Shown here piece after piece: positions 1 through 11,667 of a stretch of 64,000 nt of DNA (position 1 is its first letter; each line of letters begins with the position of its first letter). Location of the stretch: assembly GCF_000708205.1 (NCBI RefSeq), contig NW_014575563.1, positions 1,874,068-1,938,067 of the forward strand. The letters run 5' to 3'. The translations under genes and the position numbers were made by a program. The stretch comes from Mixia osmundae IAM 14324. Taxonomy: Eukaryota; Basidiomycota; Mixiomycetes; Mixiales; Mixiaceae. Below the pieces are notes generated by a model, which worked only from the letters and a program-made list of their open reading frames with translations, did not search any database and was not told the origin of the DNA.

Positions 1-284
1 CCCCAACGATGATCAATGTCCACAGATTGTCCCGCCCGTCTGCTCCTGAACGAAGGACTAGGGTGAAAGAAACGGACGAGGGCCTGTGCTATTGCCCGTG
101 TGAAGTACGAAAGTTCGAGCTGTGGTGGCTTGATCGTGAGGGCATGAGTCGGCGTGAAACGAGAGTAAAGAAACCAATTGTATAACAGTGCGGCTTTGCC
201 TTGTCCCCTATGCGAAACCGCATACGAGCGCAAGGCTTGTACATCGGAGCGTCTGACAGTCGTAGCGTGCTTCTCTTTTGCGAC
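1..284. other. Left-edge intergenic stretch
   Basis: No coding region can be supported here. The open frames that cross it lack family similarity and lie over the 3' end of the following reverse-strand membrane-protein gene. It probably holds that gene's 3' untranslated region and a terminator. Confidence 0.4.
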
Positions 285-1309
285 TTAGCGGCCGTATTCT
301 GACATGGCAGGCTCTTCTGCAGCCTCGCCATAGCCTGAAGCAGGACCGGGCAGGTCGTCATCGTCATCGAAGCGCACAAAGGATGATGGCACATCTCCGT
401 TGTACTGATTGGCATAAGGATCTGGCATATTGGACGGTGCCATCACTGCGCTCGCATAGGGTCAGCTTAAGGCCAGCATGTATGATCCAGGCGCGACTTA
501 CTGTCGGAAGTGGCAGCGCGAGCGCGATCATTACGCCATCGTGCAACGAGGAAGCCGATCAGAGCGAGCAGAGCAAGGATTGCGAAGAATGCGCCGACAG
601 CGATGCCACCGATGGCGCCCTTGCTCAGACCAGACTTTGTATCGAATTGATCATTGGCAGAGGCCAGATTGGAATTGCTTGGTGCGATGACGACGACGGT
701 CGAAGTGCCATGCATCAACGCCGACTCTGCTGCAGCTTGCGCTGCCGCGATGGAACTGAGCGAGGCGGCAGCGGCCGAGGCACTGAGGGCGGATGCAGAG
801 GCCGCGAACGCGCCTGATGAGGTTGTTGTGAGGCTCGGCAGCAGACCAGACGGAATAAGAGATGCAATCGAGAGCGGCAGCACTGTTGGTGTGCCATTAC
901 TGAGTGTCAAAGTCGTGTAGGCGACAGAGGAGGACGAGGCGGCGGCGGCAGTCGCGAGCGAGAGAGGTTCGACAATGACGGTGGCGGTGACAACGTTGGC
1001 ATTAGGATTGCCTGCTACCTGCGTCGCAATCGGAGTCGTTGTCGCTGTTCTCGTCACATAGACTGTTGACTGGCCCGCTCTGGTGGTACCGGCAGCCTGA
1101 GCAGGGCCTGCACCAACTGTTGTGGTTCGATACACCGTCGATGGCGCTGGCGAACTCGAGACTGTCTGTGCGGCTGCTCTCTTTGCTTTCTGCGGTAGCT
1201 TGACATCAGCATCGGCATTGGCCTGATGCCCAATGTCTCTTACTTGATCGTCTCGCTTGTGATGCCGCCTTACAGGCTGTGATCTGCGCATGATGGAGCC
1301 GCCCTGCAT
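285..1309 (-). CDS. Single-pass membrane protein with Ser/Thr/Ala-rich ectodomain
   Basis: I do not recognise a named family. The protein (about 322 aa) has a basic N-terminus, a long Ser/Thr/Ala/Val-rich low-complexity region likely to be O-glycosylated, then a Gly/Ala/Leu-rich transmembrane helix near residues 231-254 (starting GAIGGIAVGA), followed by the basic stop-transfer stretch ARWRNDR. A 56-bp intron (446-501, GTAAGT...CGCAG) joins this to a short acidic cytoplasmic tail containing DDDDD and ending in EYGR. The layout resembles fungal wall-stress sensors or Mid2-like plasma-membrane proteins, but this is inference. No signal peptide is visible at the chosen Met (1309; another Met lies at 1291), so an upstream exon may be missing. 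It lies in tandem downstream of APC1 on the same strand. Confidence 0.6.
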
Positions 1310-1757
1310 ATCGAATGATGAACAAGGGGTACTGATGGTATTGCTGGTGCTTTGACAGGCTTTGCCGCTACTTTCGAAAGGAGTGTGACTCGTGTAGATG
1401 TTTGTCAAAAGCTTAGCGAACGGTATGTGATGGCGTAGAGCCAAAGGGTCCTGAGGCGACCGATGAATGCGAGTATGCGAGACGAGTCCTGTCGACTCTG
1501 GCGTGCCTTGTGTCGACTGCTGAGCGGCTCGACAGAAATGCAGCGTTGGATGTGTTTACCTATCGGAAACGATTTCTCATCCCCCGAATTATTTCCAAGA
1601 TTTCCGGCACCAGCGCTGTGGCCGACCACAACAAGGAGATGTCTCTCCTTCTCCGCAACCTAGCCAAGCTTGCAGGCCGATCTCTGCATTGAACCAACTC
1701 CACAACCTGATGCGGTCGACAATTGATTGACATTGATATTCGGGAACGCGACGCGTC
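1310..1757. other. Intergenic region upstream of the membrane-protein gene
   Basis: This 448-bp stretch lies between the start of the membrane-protein gene and the APC1 stop, both on the reverse strand. The overlapping short frames on both strands (for example 1405-1629) show no recognisable protein. It should hold the promoter, and possibly a missed first exon with a signal peptide, of the membrane-protein gene. Confidence 0.35.
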
Positions 1758-4700
1758 TCACGAAAGCCATGCATTTGCCAGCGAGGCTGTGAGGAAGGCC
1801 AAGTCTGCCTGAGGCTCTACAAGTGCAGCCAGCATACGGCGCAGGACGATATAAGCAGCCGGGCTAGCGAATATCGCGTGATGTAGCCCGACGGTTGCTT
1901 TGAGGTCTCGCAAGACAGCTCGCGAAGGCATACCCGAGCTATTGATCGCCTCCGCCAAATCCTCTGCTTGTCGTGGCTCCAGAGGCAGCAGAGGGCCAGC
2001 ATCGATGCTTTTCAAGTAGTCCTGTAGCGCCATGTCTAAACCCTCGCCCTGCTGCACGCGGCGCCGCAGCCGCCGCCAGCGCATTGCAGACTGCGTGCTC
2101 AGATCTGTCGACAAGAGCGGCTTGTGTTGTTGTCCATCAACGGCAAGCTCCGAGCGGACAAGAGCTTGCAGCTTGGCAGCCTCATCGAGGTCCTTCGTCA
2201 GGCCAGTCTTGAAGTGGCTAGTGATAGCTTGGCTCGCGAGTGCGATGTCATGGTGCAAAGCAACAGTATTCGGCGCGTCGTGGGTCATAGCATCCATCAG
2301 ACTCGATGCCAAGAAGGCTTCGAGACTGCTTGGCATGCCCGGAAGATCGGCTTCCGAGGTGCATAGATAGCGAACGCAACCCACGCCTTCGCGATACGTC
2401 CCGAACGACAGGGCGAACTCTTTTAGGCCGTCAACGCTCGGGCCGAGACAGCGCGTGGCGTTGCCTTGGTCCGCGATGATTCCAGTGGCTTCTGCTTGAC
2501 TTTTAGCGAAGATGCTGCGCGTCCCACGGTGATCTTGCGCGTAATCGAGATGGCCCATTCGCCGTTTGACGACCAACGCACCGGTCGTCAAAAGCATACG
2601 AGCTGCGCGTGGGTCCGTCAGCGGCTTGAAGGATGTAGGCCAATACCGAGGACTATCGACTTTGATCTCGCCTATCAGCTCGAAGCTCGGCATGAGCGCA
2701 GGAATAGTCAGAGTCTGCTGAGGGGCTCTGTTCTGGCCCGCGGACCTGACAGCTTTGGCGCGCAGAGGAAGGAAGACGGATTGACCAGAAGCTGAGTCGC
2801 GCGCGACAAGCAGCCGGGGCTCAGTCGCCAGCGCCCAAAGGTGCCGCGCAGCCTGCAGATTGGCGCAATTGTTGAATTGCCGTGAGTAGATCGGATAAAA
2901 TGCAACGAGCAACGATGCTGTTGCGAGTGGCGATGTGCCTAGAGTATGTCTGCCACCGCCGAGGAACAACATCCCGAGACTCATTGATGTCGCGAGATGG
3001 CCTGACATTGAATCTGCTTTGCTTAAGCGGCCATATAGCAGCCGCAAGCGTCGTAGAACATTCAGTTCGCCACTTCCTGCCATTACGATTGTCAAAGCAG
3101 TCACAATCGCAGACAAAGGCAATGAAAGCGTCTGTCGGTGCAGCGTAGCCGCTGCGGTAGCAGCTAGATGCGATAACGTCAGCTTCAGCAGGGCCAGGCG
3201 CGATCTGAGCTTACGAATCTGTGTCCAACGTGCAATTACGCGGTCCAGTAGGTCGAGCAGCAGCGCATGGGCTTCGCGAGAGGCGCTACCGGCATATTTG
3301 AGCCCTATAGCGAGTGCTGCGCCTCCTGCGACCGTCCATGCAATTGCCTCTGTTTGCGAATCACTTGCGACCTTGTCGGTGCGCCTAAAGAGCGGTCGCG
3401 CAAACGAGGGCATGATGGACTCAATCCAGCTCTTGCTGGGAGTGATTGTCGCCCACAAGATTAATGAGCGGCACAGCGTCCTCAGTAATACAAGATCTGG
3501 GCGCGTTCGGTCCGCTCGCGCAAGCGTCTGGGGAATCTCGAAAATGTCGGCCACGTCTTGACGATCGGTCTTTGCGAACATCATACCAAGCGCCATGGTG
3601 GCACTCGGCATGACGATGTGGATGTCCAGCGTCCCTTGTGCACCAGCGCTAGGCGTACTCGTCGTACCTGTCGCAAGACCTGCTAAACTCGAGACAAGTG
3701 ACCGGTCATCCTGACGAGAGGCTTCTCCTCCTCTTGTAAACATGATCAAACCAATAGCAAGGCCTACGCTGAGCGCATACGACTCTCTATGATTGTCCTC
3801 CGGCTGTATCTGCGCAACTTTAATCGAGCCGAGCTCTCTTACGAGACCGTCGACTAGCTGCCGCCTATTGCTCGCAAAGTGCAGCAGACCTATGCCCAGT
3901 AAGCCGGCAGCCTGCACGAGTTGGCTGACATTGAGACGAGTCGCGTAAGCAGGATGCAGTGCAGGTATGTGTGAGGTCAGAAAGCTTGAGATGCGCGTGT
4001 CCGAAGTGCCAACATAGGAGCAGGACAGACCAAGCAGCAAGCCAATAGAGATATGATCTTTCTTGGCATGGGTGAGCTTGTACGCCTGAAAGCGTGTCAA
4101 TGTACGCAAGCGTCTGGTCAGGCCCAAGCCAAGCAGTCGACCTGCTAGCGATGGCGTAGGCTCGTTAGACTCGATACTCTGCACGATGTCTTTCTGAGCG
4201 TCATGATCGGCCGAAGACGCTCGAGCTAGCTCTGCATCAACGCCAGCGTGAAAATCTGCCCAGCCACGCCGATCTGGCAAAAGGTGAGGTATGAGCTTGA
4301 CCCGTTTAGTAGTGTTGCCCGCGATAAAGTCGAGCTCGAGTGACATCGTCGTCCTATCTTGATCGAGGATACCGTGTACTGAGCTATAATGTAACATTGC
4401 GCTGCCGAACGGCATCGACATGATGCGCCGGCCAGTCGCACGCTCGAGCTCTTCTAATGCGCTCGAATCGCTGCATCTATAGAGTCAGCGTCGCTTTTGC
4501 AAGTGTAAAGGGACCTTTTACGTGAAGTCAGCCGCAACGGTTCCGGGCAGTGAAACAGACAAGGGAACGTTGTAGGCAAGCATATCGCATACCGATTTGA
4601 CGCGCAGGTCCTGACTGAACAGTTTTGCGTTCTTGCCAGTAGGCGTGGCCGACATTGCAGGTCTTGGTAGCTCTGCCAGGTCTTCGCGTCCAATGAGAAG

Positions 4701-6956
4701 CATGAAGTCATTCGATGCCTCGCTAGGAGGTTTCAGCTGACAGCGACGGGCGCATTCTTGTAGGAAGAGTCGCGGTGCCAAGGGTAAGTCTGCTACGTCG
4801 TGAGCAGTGAAGCCTGCATCGGCTAGCAGTTGTATGACTTTGAAGCAGCGAGCTAGCGAGCCGCTTGCTTCAGGATCTTGGAAAGCAGCAAGACATCTCG
4901 TGAAGAGCTCGTCGATTTCGCCCACGGTTGTTGGCGGCTTATGTGAACGCGTCGAGATCAAGGTCTGCAAACATGCTTCGTCCGCTGCAGAAGAGCTGGT
5001 CACTGTTGCTGCTAGCCGAGACATTGCTCCAGTAGACCTGAAGAGATGGTCGCTGACATGATGCCAGCCTTGCTGCGCCGCTAGATCTGCGAGAAGGCGA
5101 TCTAACTGCCGCCTTTGAGATGCCTCGTAGTTGACGAGACCGATGCTATTGCGCAGGGCAAACAAGGCTGGCAGTGCGTCTGCGGTATAGGGCCCGAAGT
5201 CCTTGGTAGCAACCTCTGACAGATTGAAAGTCTTTGCCCATTGTAAGGCTGGGTCAAAGGCATCATCATATGAGGCTTGCAGCAGCGCCTGCCAAGGATC
5301 TCCAGCATCGCCAGCTCGTGCTGTCCCCAATAAGATGTCGCTGAGGACATCGAGAGGCTTGTCTACTGATCCCCATGAGATTTGGTCGATGAGATGAGTG
5401 CTGAAATCTATGGGCAGGACAGGCAGCAGCGCCTCAACGCACAGCGCAGCAAGATCGTTCGACGATGGCATCGATTGTAGCCTGTGTTTCAGCAGATCAC
5501 GCTCGTCCTCCTCGCAGGCTTCGCAGATCTCCAAGGCCTCGTCATGTCCGACCAGACGAAGGTATCGCATGTCTTGACCATTGTCCCGAACGACCAATAG
5601 GTGCGTGTCCTTCGCACTGCTGGCTCGGATACTGAGCGTCATCTCACCAAGCCTGCTGTCGATGTCAGTTCAACAGGACTGCACGGTGGGCTTGACCGAC
5701 TCTATTGCACTATGGATATCAAAGGTGTACCGGTGGACAGCTAGAAAGTCCTGCTTCTCGTTCGCATGACTCTGATCGCTCGGCAGCTGCACGGCAAACG
5801 GATCATGATCGATGTCTGTATGCGCAGGAGAGAACGATGGAGGCATTGACAGGTCTGGCATAGCTTGGGCAGTACTCCCACCGAGCGATTGTCTCGCAGT
5901 CCGGCCCGCTTGGCTCGAAGCTTTCCTCGCCATGGGCGTGGCCACCTGCTGCGTCAGGCTAGCGAGCAGAGGATCGGCTGGTGAATCGAGTGTCATTGAG
6001 ATGTCGCCATGTGCCATGCTGGACCGCTTGCGAGCCTTTGTCGAGCTGGGCGTTTTAGCCATCGCCGCCGCAGCAGGAGCGCCGACATCAGGCATTCTGG
6101 CGGCAGGTACATCACCAGACTGGACAATAGAATGGAAGGACCAGATCGAAGCCTGCCGATGGACGAGATCGATGGTGAGGAGTAGATTGAGATCGTTGCC
6201 CTGCGCTTGTGAGGCTTCAATGCCCTCGTCGCGCGCCAGACGATTGCTCAGCCATCGTGGATCTGAGCATGCAGCGGGCTGAGTACCCTGCGAAGCTACT
6301 GCGACTGGCTTAAATTGTTCATAAGGATCCGCCAGTGACCAAAGCGCAGAGTCAGATTCACCAGACCCTTGCACGAGCAATCCGATACGCAAAGGAAGCG
6401 CATGAGCGATCCGAAAGGGCAGGGGGACGACGAATTCTTGACCGGTAGCAGGTGCAAAGATGACGAGCACATGAGTCAGGATGACGCAAATGACGCGGGT
6501 CCGCACGCTTCGTGCAGCGCCTGGCAGGTTGCGCGAGCCCGAATCCCAAAGCGAAGGAGCCTCGCCGGCGTAGAGACCTTGCCACTTTGCTCTCTCTGAC
6601 GTAGCTCTCTCCTTGCCCTTGAGCGGGGATACTGTGTCGATGTGTGAGCCTGTCGCTTCGATCGAGAAGAGGGCAGGTAGATCAAAGTATGCAAAGAGGG
6701 CAACGGTGATGTGCTCTTGCCAGGTCGACAAGTCGTAGACTGCGCGTACGCATGTGCCCTGACGCCATGTGAGGATTGCACCATCCCATTTGAGCGCTTC
6801 TCGTGGTCGTTGCGAGCCTGTCAAATCGTTGCTAGCTAGAATGTTGAGCTCCTTTGGTCTTGATGCACCTGCAGGGGTTGATACTGCTTTGAGAGCTTCG
6901 AAGTACTCTCGGGATCCGCTAGAGAGCAGCAGGCTCTCATCTAGCGCAGCGGTCAT
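1758..6956 (-). CDS. APC1: Anaphase-promoting complex subunit 1
   Basis: APC1 is the large scaffold of the APC/C ubiquitin ligase, which degrades cyclins and securin in mitosis. Three coding blocks are seen. The N-terminal block (about 6956-5690) matches the APC1 beta-propeller region (for example ILTWRQGTCVRAVYD). The middle block is 5642-4522. The C-terminal block (4476-1758) carries proteasome/cyclosome repeats with GLLGIGLLHFASNRRQ and LSVGLAIGLIMFTRGG. The intron at 4477-4521 (45 bp, GTAAAA...ATAG) restores frame exactly; the intron near 5645-5690 is present but its borders are unclear. Total length is near 1,700 aa, in the family range. I chose Met 6956 (MTAALDESLL) because a longer N-terminus would overlap the start of the divergent UBX gene. 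APC10, another subunit, lies at 59474-60426. Confidence 0.92.
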
Positions 6957-7102
6957 GCCGGTAGCCGAGGCAGTGCGGTCATCTGTCGAGTAGGGGACAG
7001 CAACACTGGACGTCGACGGAGGACATTTCGTTGTAGCTGACAGTCGCGTCAATGTCGTGACGTCGCCGTCGTCGTGACTTTGTCGACTTTGGCCACCACG
7101 AC

Positions 7103-8332
7103 ATGAGTGGCGACCTGGACACACTGGTCAGCTTCGGCTTCGAAAGGTACGCCGCTCAACCACAGCGAGGTGCAGGGCTGATCGGTCCAGCACGGTGGAT
7201 CAGATCGCGAGCAGAATGGGCCCTCAAATCGACCAAGAATGCCGGCTTACAGCCTGCTCTCGACTTTCTCCAGACTCACGAGGATGACGCCACGCCAGAT
7301 GCTTCATCATCATCATCATCCTCCATCGTCGAGGCGCCGGCAAGTCAGGAGGAGCAAGCAGCAGAAGCAGCGGCAGATGCAGATGAGGCTGCTGGCGTAC
7401 AAGCCAAATCCATCGTCAGCTCCCACTCTGCTCATCGGCTCGGTACTCGAGCTGACGCAGGTATGGCCGGCAGAAATGTCTAGAATGCGGCAAGATATTC
7501 AGAAACACCGCTCTCGCTGGCTTTCACGGCGACCGGAGCGGTCATGATCAGTTTGAGGAGTCGACAGAGGAGATCAAGCCGCTCACCGATGAGGAGAAAA
7601 GAGCCAAGCTGGAAGAGGTCAGCCCGAACGCTTTGCTGATGGCAGCATCTCCTCAGCAGAGATTGGTGTGCAGTTGCGAGCCAAGATGGCTGCCAAGCGC
7701 AAGGTCAAAGAAGAGCAAGACAGAGCAGATGCGAAAGCCAATGAAGCCATACGTCGCAAAGCCGGTCAAGATCAGGGCGCCGCAAAGGCACAGCTCAAGC
7801 TCAAAGAAGCAGAGAAGCAAGCGCTCGAACGCAAGAACGACAAGATACTAGAAGCAAAAGCAAAAGCTCGCGTTCGGGAGCAGATCGAAGAGGATAAGCG
7901 CAAGAGAGCAGAAAAGGCCGCCAAAGATAAAGCGTGAGCCGCTCATCCATATTCAGCGAGACGCGAGAATGACCATCGGTATCGATGCTCAGACTCAGAG
8001 AAGGTCGCCCTCCGCCCGATACTACTGAGGCAGCACCTAAAGCTGCCGCGGCAGCTTCTGCGCCAGCGGCCAAGCGTGTCCATTCAGAAGCGCGATTGCA
8101 GCTCAGACTACCCGCCAACGTAGCAGGTGCGCCCGTCCTCGCGACGTTTCCAGCAGACAAGACGCTCAACGATGTTGCGAATCACCTCTACGACGCCGTG
8201 CCGTCGCTCAGCGGCAATCTCGCCTTTTCGACCACCTTTCCGCGAAAGACGTTTACAAAGAACGAGATGGCGAGCACGCTGGGCGAGCTACAGCTGACGC
8301 CGAGTTCAGTCCTTGTTGTTACCATCCCATAG
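7103..8332 (+). CDS. UBA/zinc-finger/UBX protein (UBXN1/SAKS1-like Cdc48 cofactor)
   Basis: This is a ubiquitin adaptor predicted to link ubiquitinated clients to Cdc48/p97. Splicing at 7147-7203, 7415-7473, 7618-7673 and 7934-7992 (56-59 bp each) gives a continuous 332-aa protein. An N-terminal UBA domain (MSGDLDTLVSFGFE joined to RSRAEWALKSTKNAG) is followed by an acidic Ser/Ala linker and a C2H2-type finger (KCLECGKIF ... FHGDRSGH). Next comes a long Lys/Glu/Arg-rich coiled coil, and the C-terminal UBX fold starts around ARLQLRLPANV and ends TPSSVLVVTIP. The order UBA-finger-coil-UBX is that of UBXN1/SAKS1. It is divergent from APC1, with 146 bp between start codons, so a shared promoter is likely. 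Confidence 0.9.
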
Positions 8333-8954
8333 CCGCAAATTGCATATTCAGCCTTTCGACCCCTCGACCGACGTGGCCACTCGTCGAGCTCGTCGCGACC
8401 CAACTTTGGTTCTCTTCTCGCGCTCGGGCTCGCTTTCGTCAGCGGGCTTCCCGCCTGATCTTGCTGTTGACCGGCCGGCTAGTCTGCACAGGTGTTCAGC
8501 ATCTACGTGCCAGGCATGGCGACAGCTCTCAGTACTCGAGGTAAGCCTTGTCTCGTCAAATTTTCTTTCCGAGCTCCTCTCTTCGCTTTTGCATGATGAC
8601 ATCTCATCTAATCACACTGTCCGAGTCTCGTCCAATGGACGCTGGTATGACGAGTTCCATAACACAACAACGGTAGCTGATCCGTCCTCGCTCCTGCTGA
8701 AGTGCAATTCGAGGACTCAAAGCTGACTGCTCGAGAGCAGGTGGTTCCTCGCCAGCAGGACACACCCGAGAATTGATCTCAGTCTATTTCGTCAGCACCA
8801 TCATTGTGAGGTAGGCGAGTGTAGTACTAGAAAGACACGATGCAGTCTCGTTCAAAACAGGTTGCTAGCATACCGACACTGTCACGTTGTGATCCTTGAG
8901 CCGTTGGATCGCGAGTCTACCTCTGTCGAAGTCACTCGTCGTGTGGTTGCGCGA
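8333..8954. other. Convergent intergenic region, UBX to ATP14
   Basis: The stretch separates the stop of the UBX gene from the stop of the reverse-strand ATP14 gene, so it must hold both 3' ends. At about 620 bp it is unusually long for a convergent gap in this window, where others are 0-250 bp. A possible tiny spliced gene inside it is listed separately; no other coding signal is convincing. Confidence 0.4.
8516..8776 (+). CDS. Possible small spliced gene (35 aa), unproven
   Basis: A three-exon model can be read: 8516-8540, 8626-8672 and 8741-8776. Its two introns have GTAAGC...CGAG and GTAGCT...GCAG borders, and a GCTGAC branch-like site lies before the second acceptor. It would encode a 35-residue hydrophilic peptide containing GRWYDEFHNTTT. 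I know no family like this. The support is only that splice signals and frame agree and that the convergent gap is unusually long. It may equally be untranslated sequence. Confidence 0.2.
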
Positions 8955-9545
8955 TCAGTGATGAGCATCCTTCCCTGGGTCGTGGTGTTCGACAAAGCTG
9001 AGGTACTCGTCGGCAGACTGAGTCTGTTCCTGGCTGGGCGTGCTCTCGCTTGATGCAGTCGACTCGGAGGTCACGGCCTGCGCGAGATGAATCAGCCGCC
9101 TTCACGATCGAAGAGACTGTGGATGCGCACCTCGTTGGCGTAGGCCTCGAGCTCTTTGGCAAGATCGGCTGAGGAAGGAATGGTCGGCGCTTTCGGCGCA
9201 GAGGGCGTGTGGAACTCCTTGACGTGTCCAACATGCGCATCCTTGGACTGCAAAGCCATCGAGCCCTTTCAGCCCCAGTAAGAGCTGACTTGGGCCGCAT
9301 CACTCGCCTGCGTCGGGGTCTTGTAGGCCTTCAACTCTTTGAGGTAGAGTTCCTGTACAAAGTCTGTTCATCGTGCATGACATCAGCGCCGTCTGAGTCG
9401 ACAGAATGATATGGGCGAACCTTTTGAGACGATGCTGGAAGAAGCAAAGCTTCTTTGCGGCAATCTGGCCAGAGAGCGAGGCGCCTGCACAAAGATGCGG
9501 GTCAGCTTCTGCTCAGGAAACTGTTCCGGACTCGATCCGATGCAT
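8955..9545 (-). CDS. ATP14: Mitochondrial ATP synthase subunit h (Atp14-like)
   Basis: This is a peripheral-stalk subunit of the mitochondrial F1Fo-ATP synthase. Four coding exons fit. The first conserved one carries a presequence-like stretch (RSLARLPQRSFASSS) and, after a GTTCGC...ACAG intron, the family signature DFVQELYLKELKAYK. Next comes SKDAHVGHVKEFHTPSAPKA with LAKELEAYANE, then an acidic tail (SADEYLSFVEHHDPGKDAHH) ending at stop 8955. This matches yeast Atp14 in size (about 120 aa), the VQ-LYLKE-KAY block and the acidic/His C-terminus. The extreme N-terminus is uncertain: I used the Met at 9545 (MHRIESGT), which needs a short 37-bp intron. It is divergent from the IF1 gene at 9960. 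Confidence 0.8.
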
Positions 9546-9959
9546 GCACGTGTGCACAAACAGACACAAACAGCTCTTCCGGGCGTTCGAGAGCTGCAAG
9601 AGAGCGCCAGGACGTCGGCAGCGGGGGATAGATGCGCTCTGCGCGAGCGGGCAAAAGCCGTGTCTTGGTTGCCATCGGGCTCGTGAAGGCTGCCATCGAC
9701 TGGCTCAAGAGATCCTACGAGGTGTGCGGAGGGGAAACGAAAGCGTCTAGCTTACCCTGGCGAGCATCCGTGAGATCATTGCGCGGCAAAGCTAAGCTCT
9801 CCCTGCCACAAAATCGAGATGAGCCTTCTGCAATCTCGAAATCTTGAATAATTCGTCACCCGCGTCACTGCGACACACACAGAACAGAGCGAGAGCCAGT
9901 GTCCAAGTGTGTGTGCATACTTGCTTGCATAGACAGCCCCGCTGATCTCTGGACAGAGT
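9546..9959. promoter_or_regulatory. Shared divergent promoter region, ATP14 / IF1
   Basis: The 414 bp between the predicted start codons of two F1Fo-ATP synthase genes transcribed away from each other is the likely common promoter. Open frames inside (for example 9502-9708 on the reverse strand) show no family match; part of this region could still hold the true first exon of ATP14. No specific transcription-factor site was identified. Confidence 0.45.
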
Positions 9960-10337
9960 ATGCTTGTTCCGAGATCGACAGCCCTTGCTCGCCAGGCAGC
10001 ACGCCCCATCACGAGAATGATGTCCACGTCGGCAGTCAGGCGGTGAGCTCACCTCCCGTGCCACTCCCGCGAACGAGCTCACGCTCTGGCCGCAGCGCCG
10101 GCGATGAGGGCTCAACAGCTGGCTCTCAGACGTTCGGCGACCGAGAGAAAGCTCAGGAGAACGCTTACATTCGCGAACGGGCAAGTTGCCTCGCCGTACT
10201 CTCATGCCCGAGCTGGACGGTATTGACTGCATAGCTGGACGCAGGAACAAGCCAAGCTGAAAGAGCTGCGCAAGAAGATTGCAGAGCAGAAGAAGCACCT
10301 CGAAGATATCGAAAAGTCGCTGGACGATCTCAAATGA
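9960..10337 (+). CDS. INH1: Mitochondrial ATPase inhibitor IF1
   Basis: IF1 binds F1-ATPase and stops ATP hydrolysis when the membrane potential collapses. Exons 9960-10042, 10096-10180 and 10245-10337 give 86 aa. Exon 1 is a typical matrix presequence (ALARQAARPITRMMSTSAV). Exon 2 holds the inhibitory segment (TFGDREKAQENAYIRER), matching the FSEREKAxExQFxRxxE block of the family. Exon 3 is a coiled-coil dimerisation helix ending LEDIEKSLDDLK. The second intron (10181-10244) must use a GC donor (CGG|GCAAGT): the nearby GT donor breaks the frame with either available acceptor. It ends 42 bp from the stop of the convergent MED7 gene. Confidence 0.88.
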
Positions 10338-10379
10338 TCTATCTATGCCTTTTTGGGGTACGATGCAGTGACGAATGCA

Positions 10380-11529
10380 TTATGGCTCTCGCGAACTCGC
10401 TTCGATCTCTGTCGCCCTCCTTCTGAGTGCTTCCCATCGACTGACGCTCGTGTCGAGCTCTTCGACAGCTGAGCCTTTCAGTGGTGGATCGATTGCCATG
10501 TCTGCGTGCTCTGTGCCCCTCAATCTCGTCTTGAGCACGTCGATCTGCGCTTGGGCTAAACGTGCTTGCCTGCCAACACTGTCAGAGATGCCAGTCGCTG
10601 ACAGAGGGGAGCATACTCTCTGAGGCTAGCAGCAATCTCGCGCCGTGCTTGAATTTGCTGAAGCATAATCACCCTCAAGTTCTCACGCGCCTATCGAGCT
10701 TATATGAGCTCTTTGCATTGAGATTTGTCCGAGCAGTTACCTGGACGGGCCGTAGCTGATTGAGCAGATGGTGCATGTTGAGACTGGCATAGCGAATATG
10801 TTGCAGACACAGATCGACATCGTTTCTTTCCACGCGTTCAGGCTCGCCCGTTTCACCTGGGACAGTCACATAGAGAGAATCTGGTTGGGGGACAGCTCGA
10901 CTGGGTGGGCCTTTGAGAAGCGCTTGGGTCAGCTTGAAATAGGTGAGCAGCAGCGTCTGAAGTAGTTTTTCGAGGTTGTTCTTCCTCTCTGCTCGTTACA
11001 GCTTAGCCAGAAGAAGAAGCCCGAGTCGACTATCGCGTACCTGCCAACGGGTCGTAGAGCCGCATCTCATCTGGCAGCTCTGTGTCTTCTTCGCTAACCT
11101 GTCGCGCGACCGTCAATGTGGGGAGCAGCTTGGTTCACTCAGCTGACGAACGGGAAACGATTGGCCAAAGACGTTCCAGTAGCCCTCTCGGTAGACCTGT
11201 TCGACTGACGGCGGTCTGATGAGCTGCAACAGATCGAAGTCCGCGACATCCTCCTCGTCCTTGTCGAGCTCATCAGCAAGCAGACGCGCTTGACGTTTCG
11301 AGCGCTCTTCCTGCTTGCTCTTTCCCTGCGTAGGTGACTGCAATGCATCCTCTGCTCGTATGCGCTCGTCGAGCAGCTTTGCGAGTTCGATATTGCGAGT
11401 TGTAAAGCGTTTCCAGATGGATGGTGGAGCTGGAAAGAGAGAAGCGCTCGTCTCTTCCTTACCGTCGATCTCGTTGCTGGGTCCGGCTCGCACATCCTCG
11501 ACGTCGCTGCCGCTATCAGAGCCTGCCAT
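10380..11529 (-). CDS. MED7: Mediator of RNA polymerase II transcription subunit 7
   Basis: MED7 is a middle-module Mediator subunit that forms a heterodimer with MED21. The first exon has an acidic N-terminus, then the diagnostic SLFPAPPSIWKRFT and LLQLIRPPSVEQVYREGYWNVFG. After short introns come LPDEMRLYDPLAERKNNLEKLLQ, LLLTYFKLTQALLKGP, the conserved helix RNDVDLCLQHIRYASLNMHH and ARENLRVIMLQQIQARRE, followed by a C-terminal coiled coil ending at stop 10380. The chosen start is MAGSDSGSDVED at 11529; Met 11553 adds eight residues. The next gene, an ankyrin protein, starts 138 bp away in the opposite direction. Confidence 0.9.
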
Positions 11530-11667
11530 CGTCGAGGCAGACGGACTCGTCAATCAAGCTGGATCCACTCAATCACGGGTTTATCGGTCTGTCGTGCATC
11601 GTGGCAGCGGCGCGTCGATCCACTTCTTTTTGCCTGCCAAATCTCGGCGCCGGCCGGCTCTACTCCC

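Noticed and set aside
2935-3561. 208-codon forward open frame
   Set aside because: It lies antisense inside the PC-repeat coding region of APC1 and has no family similarity; GC-rich antisense frames are long by chance.
7300-7330. TCA trinucleotide run as a microsatellite
   Set aside because: It encodes a short Ser run in the linker of the UBX protein and is too short to treat as a repeat element.
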